Source: Bacillota bacterium
GTDB lineage: Bacteria; Bacillota; Clostridia; Acetivibrionales; DTU013
Reading direction: 5' to 3'
Assembly (NCBI GenBank): GCA_023412915.1
Contig: JAEZRE010000001.1
Location: forward strand, 62,001 to 126,000
Length of the DNA: 64,000 nt
A program made the translations under genes and the position numbers. Each line of letters opens with the position of its first letter. Within the stretch, counting starts at the first letter, position 1. Positions 9,486 to 19,001 of this stretch are shown piece by piece. The notes under the pieces are model-generated. The model had not been told where the DNA came from. It saw only the letters and a program-made list of their open reading frames with translations, and searched no databases.

Positions 9486-9900
9486 CGGGCGTGTTCCAAA
9501 ACGGTATGCAGGGTGGGGTACCTACGGTATCCATGGTACGCTTGCCGACGGCTCGATAGGCTCGGCATCGAGCCACGGCTGCATACGGATGTTCAACGAA
9601 GATGTGGCCGAGCTCTACAACCTTGTGCCCATAGGAACGGAGGTTGTCATTGTAAACGGACAGTTCGGGCCTTTTGGCAGGGGTTTTTCAGAGATAAATC
9701 CGGGCGATCGGGGCTCTGACGTATATGCCATACAGCAGAGGCTCAGGCAGCTGGGATATTATAGCGGTCCGTTCGACGGAATATATGAGGATGACCTTAA
9801 AAAGGCGCTGCACAAATTCCAGAGAGCCAATGGGCTGAAAGCGCAGAACACGATCACATACGAATGCTGGCTGAAGATGGATTTCAAGGAGTTTGAGTAA
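9472..9900 (+). pseudogene. 5'-truncated L,D-transpeptidase (YkuD) with peptidoglycan-binding domain
   Basis: The reading frame encodes the C-terminal half of a YkuD domain, with the catalytic motif HGT...SSHGCIRM intact, followed by a PG_binding_1-type repeat (about residues 75-135). The N-terminal half of the YkuD fold, any signal peptide and a ribosome binding site are missing. An in-frame TAG at 9460-9462 blocks extension, and the first codons sit inside the mgl terminator hairpin. I therefore call it a remnant of a cell-wall cross-linking enzyme that lost its 5' end, probably by deletion next to mglC. An expressed short protein cannot be excluded but would lack a complete domain and an export signal. 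Confidence 0.65.
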
Positions 9901-9906
9901 GGCTCG

Positions 9907-9963
9907 GGCGGTCCAGGCAGATATAGGTATCCGCCTGGATACCTTCTATCTGTCTGAACCGCC
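9907..9963. repeat. Long imperfect inverted repeat between convergent genes
   Basis: Arms 9907-9932 and 9937-9963 are nearly complementary (six, three, six and seven consecutive Watson-Crick pairs with one G-T pair, one mismatch and a small internal loop) around a 4-nt GCCT loop. It lies between the transpeptidase remnant and the convergent oxidoreductase. It could be a bidirectional terminator or a small mobile-repeat remnant. Confidence 0.6.
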
Positions 9964-9980
9964 TGTCCCCGACAGGTTTT
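9962..9980 (+). terminator. Small rho-independent terminator
   Basis: CCTGTC, loop CCC, GACAGG, then TTTT. It directly abuts the long inverted repeat. Confidence 0.5.
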
Positions 9981-10022
9981 ATAATACATGATCAATATAT
10001 TATAAAGCCTTGTCCGTAACAA

Positions 10023-11396
10023 TTATTCAAGACATACGTTTTGCTCACGCAACGTTTTGCGGAGCTCCGAAACATCGATTTCCCGTACGCTTACGCTCGC
10101 TTTTGCCGCGAGAGCCGCAGCCGTGCCGACAGCCTGGCCCTGAGCCATACAGGAACCTGTATTTCTTGTCGACATGTGGGCTTCCCAGGTTGAAGTGATC
10201 AAGCGGCCAGCTACAAGCATGCCATCCAGTCCCTTTGGTATGAATGCGCGGTACGGAATGCCGTAATATCCGGCATCCTTTATCATGATCCTCGGAGCAC
10301 AGTCGTGGAATCCGTAGAGCATGACTTCATCGTCGAATCTGGCACAGTTGACAATCTCGTCAAGCGTCATTTCATGCTCACATTCAATTATTCTGGTAAG
10401 ACGTACGCCTACGGATATCGGAGTCCAGTTGACATAAGCGTGCTCAAAACCCGGAACGTGCTTGATAAGCATGGCTGCAAGCTTCATAGCCTGCCTGCGT
10501 ATTTTGATCTCCGCGTTTGACAGCTCGACCGTATTTGTCGTATCGACGCTTCGCAAATTGCAGGAGTTGATGTACGTGAAATTATTCTCATGCAGTGCAA
10601 ATCCCAGCGGGCCCCACATGCCGTTAGATTCCATGAACTCTTTGAAAACCGGAAGCTTCTTCAGTTCAAATCCGAGGCGAATTATATCGTCGACCTCACT
10701 GCCCTTGTTTCCGCGGATCAGCTGGTTAATCATGCCGTTTTCCTCTAGGAATCTGACGAGTTTCGGCATATCGACGTTGCACATCCCAAAAGGAAAACCT
10801 ACGTTGGTCTTGTCATGACGTTTTACAAAGCTCGCTCCCGCATATGCGGCAACATCGCCGTCGCCCGTCGTATCGATGACCGTTTTTGCCAGGATGGCTT
10901 CGCGGCCTGATTTGCCTTCGATAATGATGCCTTTGACAATATTGCCTTCTTTTATCGCGTCAACGACCATTACGTGGAGAAGTACCTGGACTCCAGCCTC
11001 CTCCAGCATCTGAAAGATTACGTCCTTGAATATCTCCCAGTCGATAAGGGTTATTCTTGAATCATAGCTGCCGCCCTTATCCTGTTCAAGATGTCCCAGA
11101 CAGCCGCCGTTTGCGATCATACGATCGACGATCTCCTCGGGGATACCTTTGATCACTTGCTTTTCCTTAGCTCCCGGGAATGCTTTGTAAAGATTGAAGA
11201 AGCTGTGAATCGGTCCTGCGCCGTTAATAAGCGTACCGCCTAAAAAGCCGAAACGATCGGCAAGTATGGTACGAGCCCCGTTTCTGGCGGCAGCTATGGC
11301 CGCAACTACGCCCGCTGTACCGCCGCCGGCGATTACGACGTCGCATTCGTAATTGACCGGCGTTTTTCTATTTTCAATAATAAACTTATCGCCCAT
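10023..11396 (-). CDS. FAD-dependent oxidoreductase (FAD_oxidored family)
   Basis: Cytoplasmic flavoprotein, 457 aa. An N-terminal Rossmann FAD-binding site VVIAGGGTAGVVAA (glycines near residues 24-29) is followed by a DTTGDGDVAAYAG motif near residue 175 and a C-terminal MLVAGRLIT...RNTGSCMAQGQAVGTAAA segment, all typical of the FAD_oxidored group common in carbohydrate-utilisation loci. GGAGG precedes the ATG. It lies 84 bp downstream of a GH5 gene on the same strand and is probably co-transcribed. The substrate is not evident; oxidation of a sugar or polyol released by the glycosidase is only an inference. Confidence 0.8.
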   Translation of the reverse strand: MGDKFIIENRKTPVNYECDVVIAGGGTAGVVAAIAAARNGARTILADRFGFLGGTLINGAGPIHSFFNLYKAFPGAKEKQVIKGIPEEIVDRMIANGGCLGHLEQDKGGSYDSRITLIDWEIFKDVIFQMLEEAGVQVLLHVMVVDAIKEGNIVKGIIIEGKSGREAILAKTVIDTTGDGDVAAYAGASFVKRHDKTNVGFPFGMCNVDMPKLVRFLEENGMINQLIRGNKGSEVDDIIRLGFELKKLPVFKEFMESNGMWGPLGFALHENNFTYINSCNLRSVDTTNTVELSNAEIKIRRQAMKLAAMLIKHVPGFEHAYVNWTPISVGVRLTRIIECEHEMTLDEIVNCARFDDEVMLYGFHDCAPRIMIKDAGYYGIPYRAFIPKGLDGMLVAGRLITSTWEAHMSTRNTGSCMAQGQAVGTAAALAAKASVSVREIDVSELRKTLREQNVCLE

Positions 11397-11480
11397 AATA
11401 TAACCTCCCTGAGCTAAAGAGGACTAGTCCCGATATATTTCTTTGACCTCTGCCCCCGACATATGATTTTATTAATCTTA

Positions 11481-12950
11481 TCATTGAAGCAATCTGTTTC
11501 TAAGTATCTCCATGTATGGGTTGTTAATATTACAGTTGTCAAGTGAAAAGGATTTCATTATCCTTATGATATCATCGTCGCTGCAATCAATGAACTTTGC
11601 GGCATATTCGGGCTGCAGCACGCCTGCTGCAAAGCCTGTCAGCAATGCATAGCCCATACACTTCTGGAAGGTTCCGAAGGTGTAGTTGGGAGCTTCGTCG
11701 AGCAAGGACATCATATACTTTGTAAAATCCCTGGTCACCGCTTTGCCGGGACACTCGCTGCGCCAGGCCGTGAAGTTTTCGGCTCCAAGAAGGCCTTTCA
11801 GCCGCTGGACAGCAGCCACACGCTGCATATATTCGCTTTCGGGATCCAGAGTGACCCAGCCCATGGTGCCGCAATCCTTGAAAGTCCATGTGGTCCAGTT
11901 CAGCCCAAGCTCGTTCATAGCTCCAAGCTGGTCGTTCATAGAGGCAAGGCGGTATTTGTTATCTTCCTCGCCAGTGCAGTACTGTGAACCGAATTCGCCG
12001 ACCCAAAGCGGGACCTGATATTTTTCTGAGAACTGCCAGCCCTCGGACTCCTTTATGTGCTTTATCTGCTGCGCATAGTCCCAATAGCAGCTTTCCTCTA
12101 TACGGTCGTTATGAAGCATCGCGTAATGGCCGGGATACTCCCCGGGCCCGAAGCTCGATACGATGTAGTCGTGTGACGAATATACGAGGTTATCCGCAAA
12201 AGGCGCTTCCATCCCTGCAAAATTGTGACCGTACGAATCGCCCTCGATAAAAATGATATGCTTGGGATCTATTTCCCTGATTCTATCCACAGCGGTATGG
12301 ATTACGCGGTTGAATCTTTCATAATCAGAGTGGAAATTCTCATACATGTTGAAGGGGTAGTCGCCCGAGCGAGCATTTGAACTGGGCTCATTCAACAGCT
12401 CATAGCCTGCCACTGCGGGACAGTCCCTGAAACGGCGTGCGATTTCCTGCAGCAGAGCAAAATAGCGTTTCTGGTAGCAGGCGTCGCGCCAGAACAGTGA
12501 GACACCGCGGTCATTATCGCTGTGCCAGTGTGAATTCTGCCAGCCCTGGACGGCATGCATATCGAGTATCACATATACTCCGTATTTTTCACAGACATCC
12601 ACAATGCTTTTCAGTAATTCAAAGCCTTCTTCCTTATATTCGAAAGGATGTTCATCGTCCTCAAAATGGCGGTAGTTCAAGGCAAGGCGAACACAGGTCG
12701 CACCCTGCTCCTTTATGAAACGTATATCGTCTTCGGCAAGGAAATTTGCGAGCATTTCGTTAAAAAACAGTTTGGCCTTGTCTTCGCCGAGTTTTTGGGC
12801 AACTTGTTCACGCAGCGAAATCTCTGTGCCGGGAAAACCATTGATAAAGTTCTCCATATTCATCCATCCGCCCACGCAGGTTCCGCGCAGAAACACCTGC
12901 CTGCCGGATTCCGTCAGTATCTGTTTGCCTTGTGTATGAAGATATTCCAT
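11481..12950 (-). CDS. Glycoside hydrolase family 5 enzyme
   Basis: Retaining beta-glycosidase with a (beta/alpha)8 barrel. The catalytic pair is visible as E188 in GYELLNEPS (acid/base) and E319 in LWVGEFG (nucleophile); the family histidine lies in MHAVQGW. There is no signal peptide or transmembrane segment, so it should act on imported oligosaccharides in the cytoplasm. About 110 residues follow the barrel without a recognisable carbohydrate-binding module. AAAGGAAG precedes the ATG. It is divergent from a CUT1 importer across a 255-bp control region, consistent with a joint oligosaccharide-use function. The GH5 subfamily and linkage specificity cannot be read from the sequence alone. Confidence 0.88.
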   Translation of the reverse strand: MEYLHTQGKQILTESGRQVFLRGTCVGGWMNMENFINGFPGTEISLREQVAQKLGEDKAKLFFNEMLANFLAEDDIRFIKEQGATCVRLALNYRHFEDDEHPFEYKEEGFELLKSIVDVCEKYGVYVILDMHAVQGWQNSHWHSDNDRGVSLFWRDACYQKRYFALLQEIARRFRDCPAVAGYELLNEPSSNARSGDYPFNMYENFHSDYERFNRVIHTAVDRIREIDPKHIIFIEGDSYGHNFAGMEAPFADNLVYSSHDYIVSSFGPGEYPGHYAMLHNDRIEESCYWDYAQQIKHIKESEGWQFSEKYQVPLWVGEFGSQYCTGEEDNKYRLASMNDQLGAMNELGLNWTTWTFKDCGTMGWVTLDPESEYMQRVAAVQRLKGLLGAENFTAWRSECPGKAVTRDFTKYMMSLLDEAPNYTFGTFQKCMGYALLTGFAAGVLQPEYAAKFIDCSDDDIIRIMKSFSLDNCNINNPYMEILRNRLLQ

Positions 12951-13205
12951 AGTAATTATCTTCCTTTCATGCGTTTTTTTGTCCGAGCTTTCTGATAATT
13001 TCTTATAACCGTAAAAACCGTCAATAACGTGATACTAGCACAAATACCGTAGTTTTTAAATATGGTTTTTTGTCAACATTTTTACCTCTCTTATGAAATG
13101 TCGAATTTAATTAACAAATATGTTGATACTTTTTAGTACTAGGCGGACGATTTATGCATGAATATAATTTTATTCGAAATAAAAAATTTGCGGGGGGTTA
13201 CATTA
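12951..13205. promoter_or_regulatory. Divergent control region between GH5 and CUT1 importer
   Basis: This AT-rich 255-bp spacer separates two divergent operons and must hold both promoters. I see possible TTGACA- and TTGATA-type boxes on both strands but no unambiguous -35/-10 pair at 17 bp, which would fit regulators that need activation. The binding-protein ribosome binding site GGGGGG lies at its right end. Confidence 0.5.
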
Positions 13206-14630
13206 ATGAAAAAGATTAAAGCTCTGAGTTTGATCTTGAGTATGTTTATGCTGGTATCCGTTGCGGCATGTTCGAACTCAGGAACATCGGACGGGGAAGC
13301 CTCGGCTTCAACAGCGGCCACAGCAGCCGGAACTACGGGAGGTTCCGCGGCGGCGCCTGCTGTTGATACCATTAACATGTGGTCGAACGATACGCATGAC
13401 CAATCCGTCTACAACAAGGTAATTGAAGACTTCAACAACACAACCGGCAAGGAAAAAGGAATCGTCGTAAATTACACGGTATACGGAAGCGACTACTACA
13501 ATGCTCTCGATGTAGCCGTCACCGCAGGTGAAGGCCCGGATATCTTCAAATCCAACAAGGTCGGCAAGTATTCCGAGGCAGGCTATATTATGCCCTGGGA
13601 GGATATCCCGGCTCTGAAGACCTTTGTTGACAGGTTTGCCAGCTATAATGCTCCGGGATACGGTGTGTTCGGCGGAAAAACTTACGCTGTTCCGATCCGT
13701 GTCACGAATTACGGTCTCGCATTGAATATGGACATATTCAAAAAGAATAACCTTAAGGAACCGACAACCTGGGATGAGATGAGAGAGGCCGCAAAGGTTA
13801 TCACCAAGAACGGTAAAGGTCAGATATACGGTTACGATCTGGCAATGGGTTACGGCAGCTACAATTACTTCTATGTAAATCTTCCGAGTGCCGCAACTAC
13901 CGGTGACGAGTATTTCAACCACACAACCGGAAAATACAATTTCGTGGCGCTTGAAGGCTTCTTCAATCATTTGCGCGACATTATAAAAGACGGCAGCATG
14001 TTCCCGGGCTTCGAAACAATGGATGGGGACACGGCAAGAGCGCAGTTCTCGGCAGGTAACATCGGTATGGTCGGCGTAATGTCTTCGGACGTCGCTACCT
14101 TCAAAAATCAATTCCCTTGCAATTTCGAATGGAAAGTCATACCGTACCCTGTTAAGGACGCAAGCCAGCATTACAAGTACCCGACCGGCGTTTCACTGTC
14201 TTACGTGATCAGCTCGGACGTCGCTAAAAAAGGTGTCCAGGATAAGGTTGCCGATTTCCTGAACGTTCTCTATTCTGATCAGACCTTTGTCGATACCTAT
14301 CAAAACCAGTTCGATATCTCGATCCTCGGTGATGAGATCACAAGCAAGGCCTCTGTCGATAAACTCGATCCGAACTGGATAACCTTCTCGGATATGGATA
14401 TATTCGCGATAAAGAAGCCTAATCCCGACAGTGACCTCAGCGTAGAAGGCGAGTCGTTCCAGGATGTGTACAACAAGATAATCACAGGCATGGTGGATGC
14501 AAAAACTGCGCTTGCGGATCTTGATAAACGTTACAACGCAGCCCTCGACACTGCGGTAAAAGACGGCAAGGTAAAGATTGACGATTATATCGACAAAAAT
14601 ATAAGCGAAAAGATGGCTTGGAAGAAATAA
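13206..14630 (+). CDS. CUT1 extracellular solute-binding lipoprotein
   Basis: Oligosaccharide-binding component of a CUT1 (MalE-like) ABC importer, 474 aa. The signal peptide ends in a lipobox VAAC near residue 20 and is followed by a Ser/Ala/Thr/Gly-rich tether, then an SBP_bac_1-type fold. I start at the ATG at 13206 because an MKKIKALS signal peptide follows directly; the in-frame ATG at 13158 would add 16 residues before it. A perfect 13-bp hairpin separates it from the two permeases. No ATPase is encoded nearby, as is usual for Firmicutes CUT1 systems served by a shared MsmX/MsmK-type ATPase. Confidence 0.9.
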   Translation: MKKIKALSLILSMFMLVSVAACSNSGTSDGEASASTAATAAGTTGGSAAAPAVDTINMWSNDTHDQSVYNKVIEDFNNTTGKEKGIVVNYTVYGSDYYNALDVAVTAGEGPDIFKSNKVGKYSEAGYIMPWEDIPALKTFVDRFASYNAPGYGVFGGKTYAVPIRVTNYGLALNMDIFKKNNLKEPTTWDEMREAAKVITKNGKGQIYGYDLAMGYGSYNYFYVNLPSAATTGDEYFNHTTGKYNFVALEGFFNHLRDIIKDGSMFPGFETMDGDTARAQFSAGNIGMVGVMSSDVATFKNQFPCNFEWKVIPYPVKDASQHYKYPTGVSLSYVISSDVAKKGVQDKVADFLNVLYSDQTFVDTYQNQFDISILGDEITSKASVDKLDPNWITFSDMDIFAIKKPNPDSDLSVEGESFQDVYNKIITGMVDAKTALADLDKRYNAALDTAVKDGKVKIDDYIDKNISEKMAWKK

Positions 14631-14665
14631 ACGTCTGGTTTAAAACGTAAAGTCGAATTCAGCAG

Positions 14666-14712
14666 TGCCTCTAAATCAAAGAACTCCAAATATAGTCCGT
14701 GATTTAGAGGCA
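14666..14712 (+). terminator. Intercistronic hairpin after the binding-protein gene
   Basis: TGCCTCTAAATCA (14666-14678) and TGATTTAGAGGCA (14700-14712) form a perfect 13-bp stem with a 21-nt loop, followed by TTT. It probably stabilises binding-protein mRNA or lowers permease expression. Confidence 0.65.
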
Positions 14713-14758
14713 TTTGCTCTTATTCGTCCCGATTTCTCAATAAAAAGGCGGTGTTCTT

Positions 14759-15682
14759 ATGAAAAAAGGGAAAAATGCTCTGAGCGTAGTCACATCGGAC
14801 AGGATACAGGAAGTTTTGATGATATCCCCGATGTTTATAGGGTTTTTGCTTTTTTCGATTTATCCCATCATATGGGTTTTAAGATGGGCATTCTTCAAAT
14901 ATAACGGGTATTCGACCCCTGTTTTTATAGGCTTTGACAACTTTGTAAGGGCATTCGCGCGGGACCCCTCATACTGGAGCGCGCTCGGGAACACCTTTAT
15001 CATAGCGGGACTCAAAATGGTGGTTGAGATACCGTTGGCCCTGATTCTGGCGGTATTTTTAAACAACAAGGTCAGATTCAGCTCCGCCTTCCGTGTCGTA
15101 TACTTCCTGCCCTCCGTATTCAGCATAGCTGTCGTGGGGTTGATTTTCTCGATAATGTTCAGCTCCTATAACGGCATTATCAACGCGGTTTTGCGGCAAT
15201 TCAACCTGACAGCCACGAATATAGGCTGGTTCAGCGATAAATGGCATGCCCTTTTTGTAATTATTCTGGTTTCGCTTTGGACTACCTTCGGCTTGAATAT
15301 GATTTACTTCCTGACCGGACTGCAGAACATTCCGGCGGCGATGTACGAAAGCGCGTCAATCGACGGCGCAAGTGAAACCCAGATGTTTTTTCACATCACC
15401 ATCCCGCTTGTAGCACCCGTACTGCAGCTTGTCATCATGCTCAGCGTTCTGGGTACGCTTAAAATGACGGATTTGATACTGGTCCTGACCAACGGTGCGC
15501 CCGGCGGCTCGACCGAAGTTGTAATGACTGATATTTTCAAGTACTTCTTCTCATACGGAGACAACGCGGCGAGAGATGTACAGTATGGATATGCCTCTGC
15601 TCTTGCCGTTATCACAGCCATAATTCTGTGTATTGTAACGGTCATTTATCTGAGGGCCTCCAGAAAAATGCAGGAAGTATAA
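14759..15682 (+). CDS. CUT1 ABC permease, MalF type
   Basis: Membrane permease of the BPD_transp_1 family, 307 aa with about six transmembrane helices. The EAA loop that docks the ATPase is visible as MYESASIDGASETQMFFHITIP near residues 198-220. It pairs with the downstream MalG-type permease to import the ligand of the upstream binding protein, most likely a plant oligosaccharide later cut by the divergent GH5 enzyme. The ATG is preceded by AAGGCGGTG. Length and topology are normal for the family. Confidence 0.92.
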   Translation: MKKGKNALSVVTSDRIQEVLMISPMFIGFLLFSIYPIIWVLRWAFFKYNGYSTPVFIGFDNFVRAFARDPSYWSALGNTFIIAGLKMVVEIPLALILAVFLNNKVRFSSAFRVVYFLPSVFSIAVVGLIFSIMFSSYNGIINAVLRQFNLTATNIGWFSDKWHALFVIILVSLWTTFGLNMIYFLTGLQNIPAAMYESASIDGASETQMFFHITIPLVAPVLQLVIMLSVLGTLKMTDLILVLTNGAPGGSTEVVMTDIFKYFFSYGDNAARDVQYGYASALAVITAIILCIVTVIYLRASRKMQEV

Positions 15683-15703
15683 AGACGAAAGGGGAAAAGC
15701 GAA

Positions 15704-16552
15704 GTGAAAATTACGGGCAGAGCCATAGCAAGGGTTGCCATCTATCTGTTGCTGTTAATAATAACGATTTTTGCGGTTTTTCCGATCATATATATATTGC
15801 TGAGTTCTTTCAAGTCTACTCAGGAAATACTTGTGGGCGGCACAAAGCTTATACCGACGCAGTGGCATTTCGACAATTATGCTAAGGCATGGAATCTTGC
15901 CAATTTCGGCAGACTGACTTTCAACAGCATTTTTTATGCGTTTTTTATAGTAATCGGTTCAATAGCCGCTTCGATAACCTCCGGCTATGTATTTTCCAGA
16001 GGCAGGACCAAGGTAACGAAGTTAATTTACAGAATGGTGCTTGCTTCATTGTTCGTATCGATAGGAACGCTTGCCTTATATCCGCAGCTGAGCCTCGCAA
16101 AGGTCTTCGGTCTGAGCGGATCCCTTTGGGGACCTATCATTATCAGGGTGTTTGGAATGAATGCAACCGAGGTTTTTATCGCGACCGGCAATATCAACCA
16201 GATACCCAAGGAAATAGATGAGGCTGCTAAAATCGACGGATGCAATTTTTTCAGGATATTCTGGCAGATCATTTTCCCGCTGTGCAAGCCTCTTATTGCC
16301 ACTGTCGGTTTGATTTCCTTCCGTACGGCCTGGAGCGACTACCTGCTTCCGTACGTGTTCACGATATCCAAAAAATCGATGTGGCCTCTGGTTGTCGGCG
16401 TCGTCAGCCTTAAGTCGAACGGCGAGGCCGTGTCGCAGTGGAGCCTGATGCTTGCAGGAATAAGCATATCGATCCTGCCGATGATGATAATTTATCTCCT
16501 GCTCAACCGTTACTTTATTGCCGGACTAACGGAAGGGTCGGTAAAAGGCTGA
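15704..16552 (+). CDS. CUT1 ABC permease, MalG type
   Basis: Second permease of the importer, 282 aa, six predicted helices. It carries the EAA loop EIDEAAKIDGCNFFRIFWQIIFPL (around residues 170-195) and the characteristic C-terminal NRYFIAGLTEGSVKG. GTG start 21 bp after the first permease, with AAAGGGG as ribosome binding site. A hairpin with a T run follows and separates the operon from the histidine kinase gene. Confidence 0.92.
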   Translation: MKITGRAIARVAIYLLLLIITIFAVFPIIYILLSSFKSTQEILVGGTKLIPTQWHFDNYAKAWNLANFGRLTFNSIFYAFFIVIGSIAASITSGYVFSRGRTKVTKLIYRMVLASLFVSIGTLALYPQLSLAKVFGLSGSLWGPIIIRVFGMNATEVFIATGNINQIPKEIDEAAKIDGCNFFRIFWQIIFPLCKPLIATVGLISFRTAWSDYLLPYVFTISKKSMWPLVVGVVSLKSNGEAVSQWSLMLAGISISILPMMIIYLLLNRYFIAGLTEGSVKG

Positions 16553-16584
16553 AGCTACAACTATTTACGCATAATTCCGGTTTA

Positions 16585-16646
16585 ACCGCGATCTGACCGT
16601 TGTTGAAGGCTAAAGCTGACGCTTTGCTGTGATCATCGGTCTTTTT
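16585..16646 (+). terminator. Probable terminator of the first CUT1 operon
   Basis: ACCG.GATC (16585-16593) can pair with GATC..CGGT (16631-16640), with an inner AAAGC/GCTTT hairpin, and is followed by CTTTTT. The stem is interrupted, so confidence is moderate. Confidence 0.45.
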
Positions 16647-16751
16647 GCCATTGTAATATTTACCGGGCCAGGGTTTATGGATTTATCCTAGTTATCGGTT
16701 TATAATTAAAACAATGTTTTCAGGCGCAGACCGCCTGGTGTTAAGGAACCG

Positions 16752-18326
16752 GTGCAGCAGATGTTTTATACGATTGGCTTGCTGATGTTGTTTTCGCTGA
16801 TTCTCATAATATTCGACCACAAGGACCGCTATTGCTACCTTTTCGTAATGATGGCCCTCGGGGCCACGATTGCCTTTTTTTCGATAATATTGCACATCAA
16901 TATGTTCGGAAGCTACTATTATTACAACAATGACTTTTTCTACAAGCTCGATTACAATATATACAAGCTTATAACCGAAAATGTAAAAATCCCGATATCG
17001 ATGAATATCAGGCTCATGAATGCCGGCGTAGCTTTGTATCTATTTGCGATGCCCATATTCTATATGGAATTCAGTAAAAGCGCTTTTCGCAGGATCAAAT
17101 TCAAAATGCTCAACAGAGTATCCGGCTACGCCCTGTTTATAATACCGGTCCTGTCCATGTTGATTTACGATCCGAGAGTCTCGACAAGGGCTTATATAAA
17201 ATATCATCAAAGCGGAAACAAAGAGTTTTTCTTTAACGCTATAAGCGCTGCCAATACGGTTTACAAGCTGCTAGTCCTGTTTGCCATGCTCCTCCCAATT
17301 GCGGTCCTGTTTATTTATACTTCCAAAACCAAGATATTGTACATGAAAAAAAGGATAGCGCTGCTGGCCTCGGGACTGTTTCTGTTCGATGCGATATTCT
17401 ATATGTTCTTTTACGTAGGCCCTTTCAGCGTATCTGTAGCCAAAGTAAGCAGAAGCGGGTTCTGGATATTTGAAAATTTCCAGATCAAAACCTACAGCCT
17501 GTATTTTGTAGCGCCCCTGTTCGCATTCTTCATCATATCCATATGTATGTTCATTCTGCTGAGCTTCAGGATGGATGTTTCGGCAACGCCTTTCTTCGGG
17601 AGAAAGCTCCAGAAAAACTTCAACCTTATGAACGACATCCTGAGTGAAACCTTGCATTCACAAAAAAATCTGCTGTTTGCCTTTCAGATACTGGCCAATA
17701 AAATAGATGAAAAAGTCGGAGGCGATAAGGGAAAAGATGAAATAGACAGGCTGAAGGCCTTGACCGACAACTCGCTGCGCGATACGGCGGCAATGCTCGA
17801 CAGCCTGCGTGAAATCAGGTACCACTATATTAACAATAGCATCGTGGGCATAGTTGACGAAGCGGTATCACAGATCTCAGTACCCGATAATATTGCGATC
17901 GAATGGGAGGCAGGCGCTTACAAGGGCCAAAAGCTGAACGGCATGTTCGACAGGTATCATTTAAGCAAAGCGTTCGTCAATGTTATAAATAACTCGATAG
18001 AGGCTATTGATAAATCGGGCAGGCCGAGTGGAAGAATAACTGTCGAGATAACTTATATTTTCAATTGGATTGTTGTTTCGATCACGGACAATGGAACAGG
18101 AATAAAAAGGTCCGCAAAAAACAAAATATTTACTCCGCATTATTCCAGCAAAAGTGGCAAGTTCAACTGGGGGTTGGGTCTGTCTTATACTTACAGGGTA
18201 GTAAAAGCGCACCTCGGGCAGATTAAGATAGACAGCAGGTTCGGCAAATATACGTCTGTACTTATTATGCTGCCGTTGAGCAAAGGAGGAAAAGATGGCC
18301 AGGATAAAACTGATCATTGCGGATGA
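16752..18326 (+). CDS. Polytopic membrane histidine kinase
   Basis: Sensor kinase of 524 aa. The first 275 residues contain about seven or eight hydrophobic helices and no large extracellular domain, so it probably senses within or near the membrane. A short dimerisation segment with a candidate phosphohistidine near residue 301 (SETLHSQKNLL) is followed by an ATPase domain with an N-box (VNVINNSIEA), DNGTGI and a GLGLSYTYRVVKAH G-box. The start may be GTG 16752 (AAGGA, short spacing) or ATG 16761. It overlaps the LuxR-type regulator by 32 bp, showing that the two work as a pair. The targets are probably the GH5/CUT1 genes upstream, by position. Confidence 0.82.
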   Translation: MQQMFYTIGLLMLFSLILIIFDHKDRYCYLFVMMALGATIAFFSIILHINMFGSYYYYNNDFFYKLDYNIYKLITENVKIPISMNIRLMNAGVALYLFAMPIFYMEFSKSAFRRIKFKMLNRVSGYALFIIPVLSMLIYDPRVSTRAYIKYHQSGNKEFFFNAISAANTVYKLLVLFAMLLPIAVLFIYTSKTKILYMKKRIALLASGLFLFDAIFYMFFYVGPFSVSVAKVSRSGFWIFENFQIKTYSLYFVAPLFAFFIISICMFILLSFRMDVSATPFFGRKLQKNFNLMNDILSETLHSQKNLLFAFQILANKIDEKVGGDKGKDEIDRLKALTDNSLRDTAAMLDSLREIRYHYINNSIVGIVDEAVSQISVPDNIAIEWEAGAYKGQKLNGMFDRYHLSKAFVNVINNSIEAIDKSGRPSGRITVEITYIFNWIVVSITDNGTGIKRSAKNKIFTPHYSSKSGKFNWGLGLSYTYRVVKAHLGQIKIDSRFGKYTSVLIMLPLSKGGKDGQDKTDHCG

Positions 18327-18969
18327 TAACGAGGAAATAAGGAATCATCTGTGCGAAATGATTGTAAAGGAAGCTGATGATATCGATGTTATCGGTCTTG
18401 CAAAAAGCGGACGCGAATCGATTGAACTGACCAGGGAGCTCGTGCCGGACGTAGTTCTTATGGACGTGCAGATGGAGACCCGCACAGCCGGTATAGAAGC
18501 CATAGAACAGATAAACGGAATCTATCCCGGAGTAAAGTGTATAATGCTGACCATACATGAAAATGAAGAATACATGTTCAGAGCCTATATGGCCGGCGCT
18601 GTCGATTATATAGTAAAAACCGACCCGACCGAGAAAATAATTAAATCCATCCACGATGTAATTGATAACAGGCTGCTGCTGCGCCCGGAGGTTGCACATA
18701 AAATCATCAGGGAATACCACCGTATCAAGGAAACGCATGTGCGGATGAGGGAAACTCTGCAGGTGATGATGATGATAAGCACAACGGAGTATGAGATACT
18801 GCAGATGGTCTATAACGGGTATACCTATAAGAATATCGCCGAAAAGAGATATGTCGAGGAAACAACGATCAGGTCACAGGTAAACCATATACTGAAAAAG
18901 TTCGGCAAGAAAAGGATGAAGGATGTTATCGAGCTATTACAAGAGTTGAAAATCTTCGATAAGGACTGA
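18295..18969 (+). CDS. LuxR-type (NarL) response regulator
   Basis: Response regulator of 224 aa with receiver residues D10/D11 and phosphoacceptor D57 in VVLMDVQM, and a C-terminal LuxR helix-turn-helix (about 158-215: TEYEILQMVYNGYTYKNIAEK...). The ATG follows AAAGGAGG inside the end of the kinase gene. It is translationally coupled to the kinase. An insertion of a few residues follows the phosphorylation site (METRTAGIEAIEQI), which is common in this subgroup. A strong hairpin follows, between it and the convergent transketolase operon. Confidence 0.9.
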   Translation: MARIKLIIADDNEEIRNHLCEMIVKEADDIDVIGLAKSGRESIELTRELVPDVVLMDVQMETRTAGIEAIEQINGIYPGVKCIMLTIHENEEYMFRAYMAGAVDYIVKTDPTEKIIKSIHDVIDNRLLLRPEVAHKIIREYHRIKETHVRMRETLQVMMMISTTEYEILQMVYNGYTYKNIAEKRYVEETTIRSQVNHILKKFGKKRMKDVIELLQELKIFDKD

Positions 18970-19001
18970 TACAGGCATGGGCTCTCGTGCGATAATAAAT
19001 A

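Noticed and set aside
17071..17092. CcpA-like site GTAAAAGCGCTTTTC
   Set aside because: It lies in the middle of the kinase coding region far from any promoter, so it is likely a chance match.
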